A DNA stretch of 8,741 nt from Enteractinococcus sp. GTDB lineage: Bacteria; Actinomycetota; Actinomycetes; Actinomycetales; Micrococcaceae. The first letter of the stretch is position 1. Each line of letters opens with the position of its first letter. The stretch lies in NCBI GenBank assembly GCA_029267455.1, contig JAJUIX010000038.1, positions 1-8,741 of the forward strand, given 5' to 3'. The notes beneath the pieces were generated by a model. It was given only the letters and a program-made list of their open reading frames with translations. It was not told the DNA's origin and did no database searches. Shown piece after piece: positions 7,672 to 8,741 of this stretch. Position numbers and translations under genes: made by a program.

Positions 7672-8403
7672 TCACATGGGCACTCGGAACGTCATTGCAT
7701 ACGGCACCCCAGCGGCCTTGCCCTGTTCGGCGAGCATTTCGGGGATGAACTCTTCGGGTTTGGGGTGATCGGGAATATCTGCCAGATACTGCTGGTGCGC
7801 CGCCAATGAGGCCACCGCTTTTTCAACTCCGGTGTTCGAGATCTCGATGAAATGGCTGGGCTGTGTGCCAGTCAGTAGCAGCGTGGTGGCCTCCCAGGGG
7901 GCCAGTCCCTCGTCGAGCTGTTCGGTGAATAACCACTGGTTGCCGGCGTCGCGTACCGCATCAATGGTGGCTAGACCCACCGCACGGTGGTCGGCGTGAT
8001 CGATTCCCCACGGCACGACGAGTTCTCCAGCACCGCTGATGACCACATCCGGTTGAAAGGAGCGAATCTCACCGGCAATTGCCCGCCGCAACTCGATACC
8101 GTACTCGACTAGGCCGTCTGGAAAATCCAGCATGCGTAAGTGTTCGACACCGACGATGTCGCAGGCGTGGCGCTGCTCACCAGCACGGATCTGCCGTGCC
8201 TCTTCTGGCGGCCGTTGCATTCCGGCCTCACCAACGGTCGCTAGGAGGTACCCGACCTCTATGCCGCGTTGAGTCCACATGGATACTGCAGCGGAGATGC
8301 CATATTCGGCGTCATCCGGGTGAGCTACCACCACTAAGATCCGCTGGAATTGTTGGTCGTCGAGCTGGGCAAGTGGCAGGGCAGAAGCAGGATCAGCAGT
8401 CAT
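7672..8403 (-). CDS. PIG-L/LmbE-family zinc-dependent deacetylase
   Basis: A cytoplasmic protein of 243 residues with a Rossmann-like N-terminus (RILVVVAHPDDAEYG, 21-35) and the two signatures of the PIG-L deacetylases: AHPDDAE (27-33) and DHADHRAVG (135-143, usually HPDH). By analogy with MshB the zinc ligands would be H28, D31 and H139, with D30 as base and H136 assisting. Family members deacetylate N-acetylglucosamine derivatives, including mycothiol (MshB) and bacillithiol precursors; the relative Mca cleaves mycothiol conjugates. This protein is shorter than typical MshB or Mca (about 290-300), so it is probably neither housekeeping enzyme. The start is the ATG at 8401-8403, 9 nt after the ABM gene, with only a weak ribosome-binding site, suggesting translational coupling. 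Its stop lies 3 nt from the convergent aldehyde dehydrogenase stop. Substrate unknown. Confidence 0.87.
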   Translation of the reverse strand: MTADPASALPLAQLDDQQFQRILVVVAHPDDAEYGISAAVSMWTQRGIEVGYLLATVGEAGMQRPPEEARQIRAGEQRHACDIVGVEHLRMLDFPDGLVEYGIELRRAIAGEIRSFQPDVVISGAGELVVPWGIDHADHRAVGLATIDAVRDAGNQWLFTEQLDEGLAPWEATTLLLTGTQPSHFIEISNTGVEKAVASLAAHQQYLADIPDHPKPEEFIPEMLAEQGKAAGVPYAMTFRVPM

Positions 8404-8412
8404 GCCTACAGT

Positions 8413-8739
8413 CTACGAGTCGGTAACGGCCATCTCACCAAGCTCGTCCCACTGTTCTCCCTCGATCTGCATATTGCGGACCTTCGGGGTTTCCTGAAGC
8501 AGTGGGGGAAGATCTTGTTGTGCCTGTTTGAAGTGGGCCGAGGTTACATGCGCTTCGGCAGCGTCATCTTTAAACGCTTCAAGTAAGACGTATTCATTCG
8601 GATCCTCAACGCTGCGGGACCAATCAAACCATAGGCAGCCCGGTTCCTTCCGAGTAGCCTCGGTAAATTCCCGAGTGTGCTCGGGCCACTGATCGGCGTA
8701 TTCCGGTTTCACTTTGAATTTTGCGGCAATGAAAATCAA
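8413..8739 (-). CDS. ABM-domain protein, putative quinol monooxygenase (YgiN-like)
   Basis: A small protein of 108 residues with one ferredoxin-like antibiotic-biosynthesis-monooxygenase (ABM) domain. It opens IFIAAKFKVKPEYADQW, continues with EFTEATRKEPGCLWFDWSRS (about 24-43) and EYVLLEAFKDDAAEAHVTS (about 49-67), and ends in a helix plus strand. Such proteins form dimers and need no metal or flavin; some, like YgiN, oxidise menadiol-type quinols, and others act on polyketide aromatics. The apparent start is a TTG at 8737-8739, only two bases from the window edge. Its ribosome-binding site cannot be seen and a few more codons upstream are possible. The N-terminus otherwise agrees with the family. 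It precedes the PIG-L gene by 9 nt in the same operon. Function as a quinol monooxygenase is by family resemblance only. Confidence 0.83.
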   Translation of the reverse strand: MIFIAAKFKVKPEYADQWPEHTREFTEATRKEPGCLWFDWSRSVEDPNEYVLLEAFKDDAAEAHVTSAHFKQAQQDLPPLLQETPKVRNMQIEGEQWDELGEMAVTDS

Positions 8740-8741
8740 GG

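Overview
The window looks like a chromosomal stretch of a moderately high-GC actinobacterium, plausibly a member of the Micrococcales. The evidence is base composition, GTG and TTG starts, GA-rich ribosome-binding sites, and several protein types common in that group: a SurA_N-type lipoprotein, an SseB-family protein, a PIG-L deacetylase and an ABM-domain protein. The proteins are fairly acidic, most strikingly the lipoprotein, which could fit a salt-tolerant lifestyle; that is inference. No rRNA, tRNA, CRISPR array, transposase, phage gene or insertion sequence is recognisable.

Layout, left to right. (1) Positions 1-1823, minus strand: a tightly coupled pair. An M20-family amidohydrolase (TTG start) is followed 8 nt later by a DHA2/QacA-type MFS transporter whose C-terminal half lies beyond the left edge. 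(2) Positions 1974-3143, plus strand: a divergent 12-helix-type MFS transporter, preceded by an apparent 11-codon upstream ORF whose stop overlaps the transporter's GTG start. (3) Positions 3293-3709, plus: a small SseB-family protein. (4) Positions 3738-3780: a perfect 20-bp hairpin terminator, T-rich on both strands, between convergent genes. (5) Positions 3790-4545, minus: an acidic secreted lipoprotein with SurA-type chaperone helices but no peptidyl-prolyl isomerase domain. (6) Positions 4778-7668, plus: a two-gene operon encoding a LigM-like tetrahydrofolate-dependent aromatic O-demethylase (GcvT fold) and an NAD(P)-dependent aldehyde dehydrogenase. (7) Positions 7672-8739, minus: a PIG-L/LmbE-type zinc deacetylase preceded by an ABM-domain (YgiN-like) monooxygenase, converging on the aldehyde dehydrogenase with a gap of only 3 nt.

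The clearest functional story is the operon at 4778-7668. An aldehyde dehydrogenase could oxidise a methoxylated aromatic aldehyde such as vanillin to its acid, and the LigM-like enzyme could move the O-methyl group to tetrahydrofolate, leaving a catechol-type acid for ring cleavage elsewhere. The LigM relationship is well supported by motifs; the exact substrates are inferred. The amidohydrolase with its transporter may likewise handle an amide-linked small molecule, but no substrate can be read from sequence.

I did not find a convincing new defence or mobile system. The items most worth a second look are the actinobacterial LigM-type operon, the leader ORF before the 1974-3143 transporter, the domain-deleted SurA lipoprotein, and the short tandem repeat in that lipoprotein's leader.
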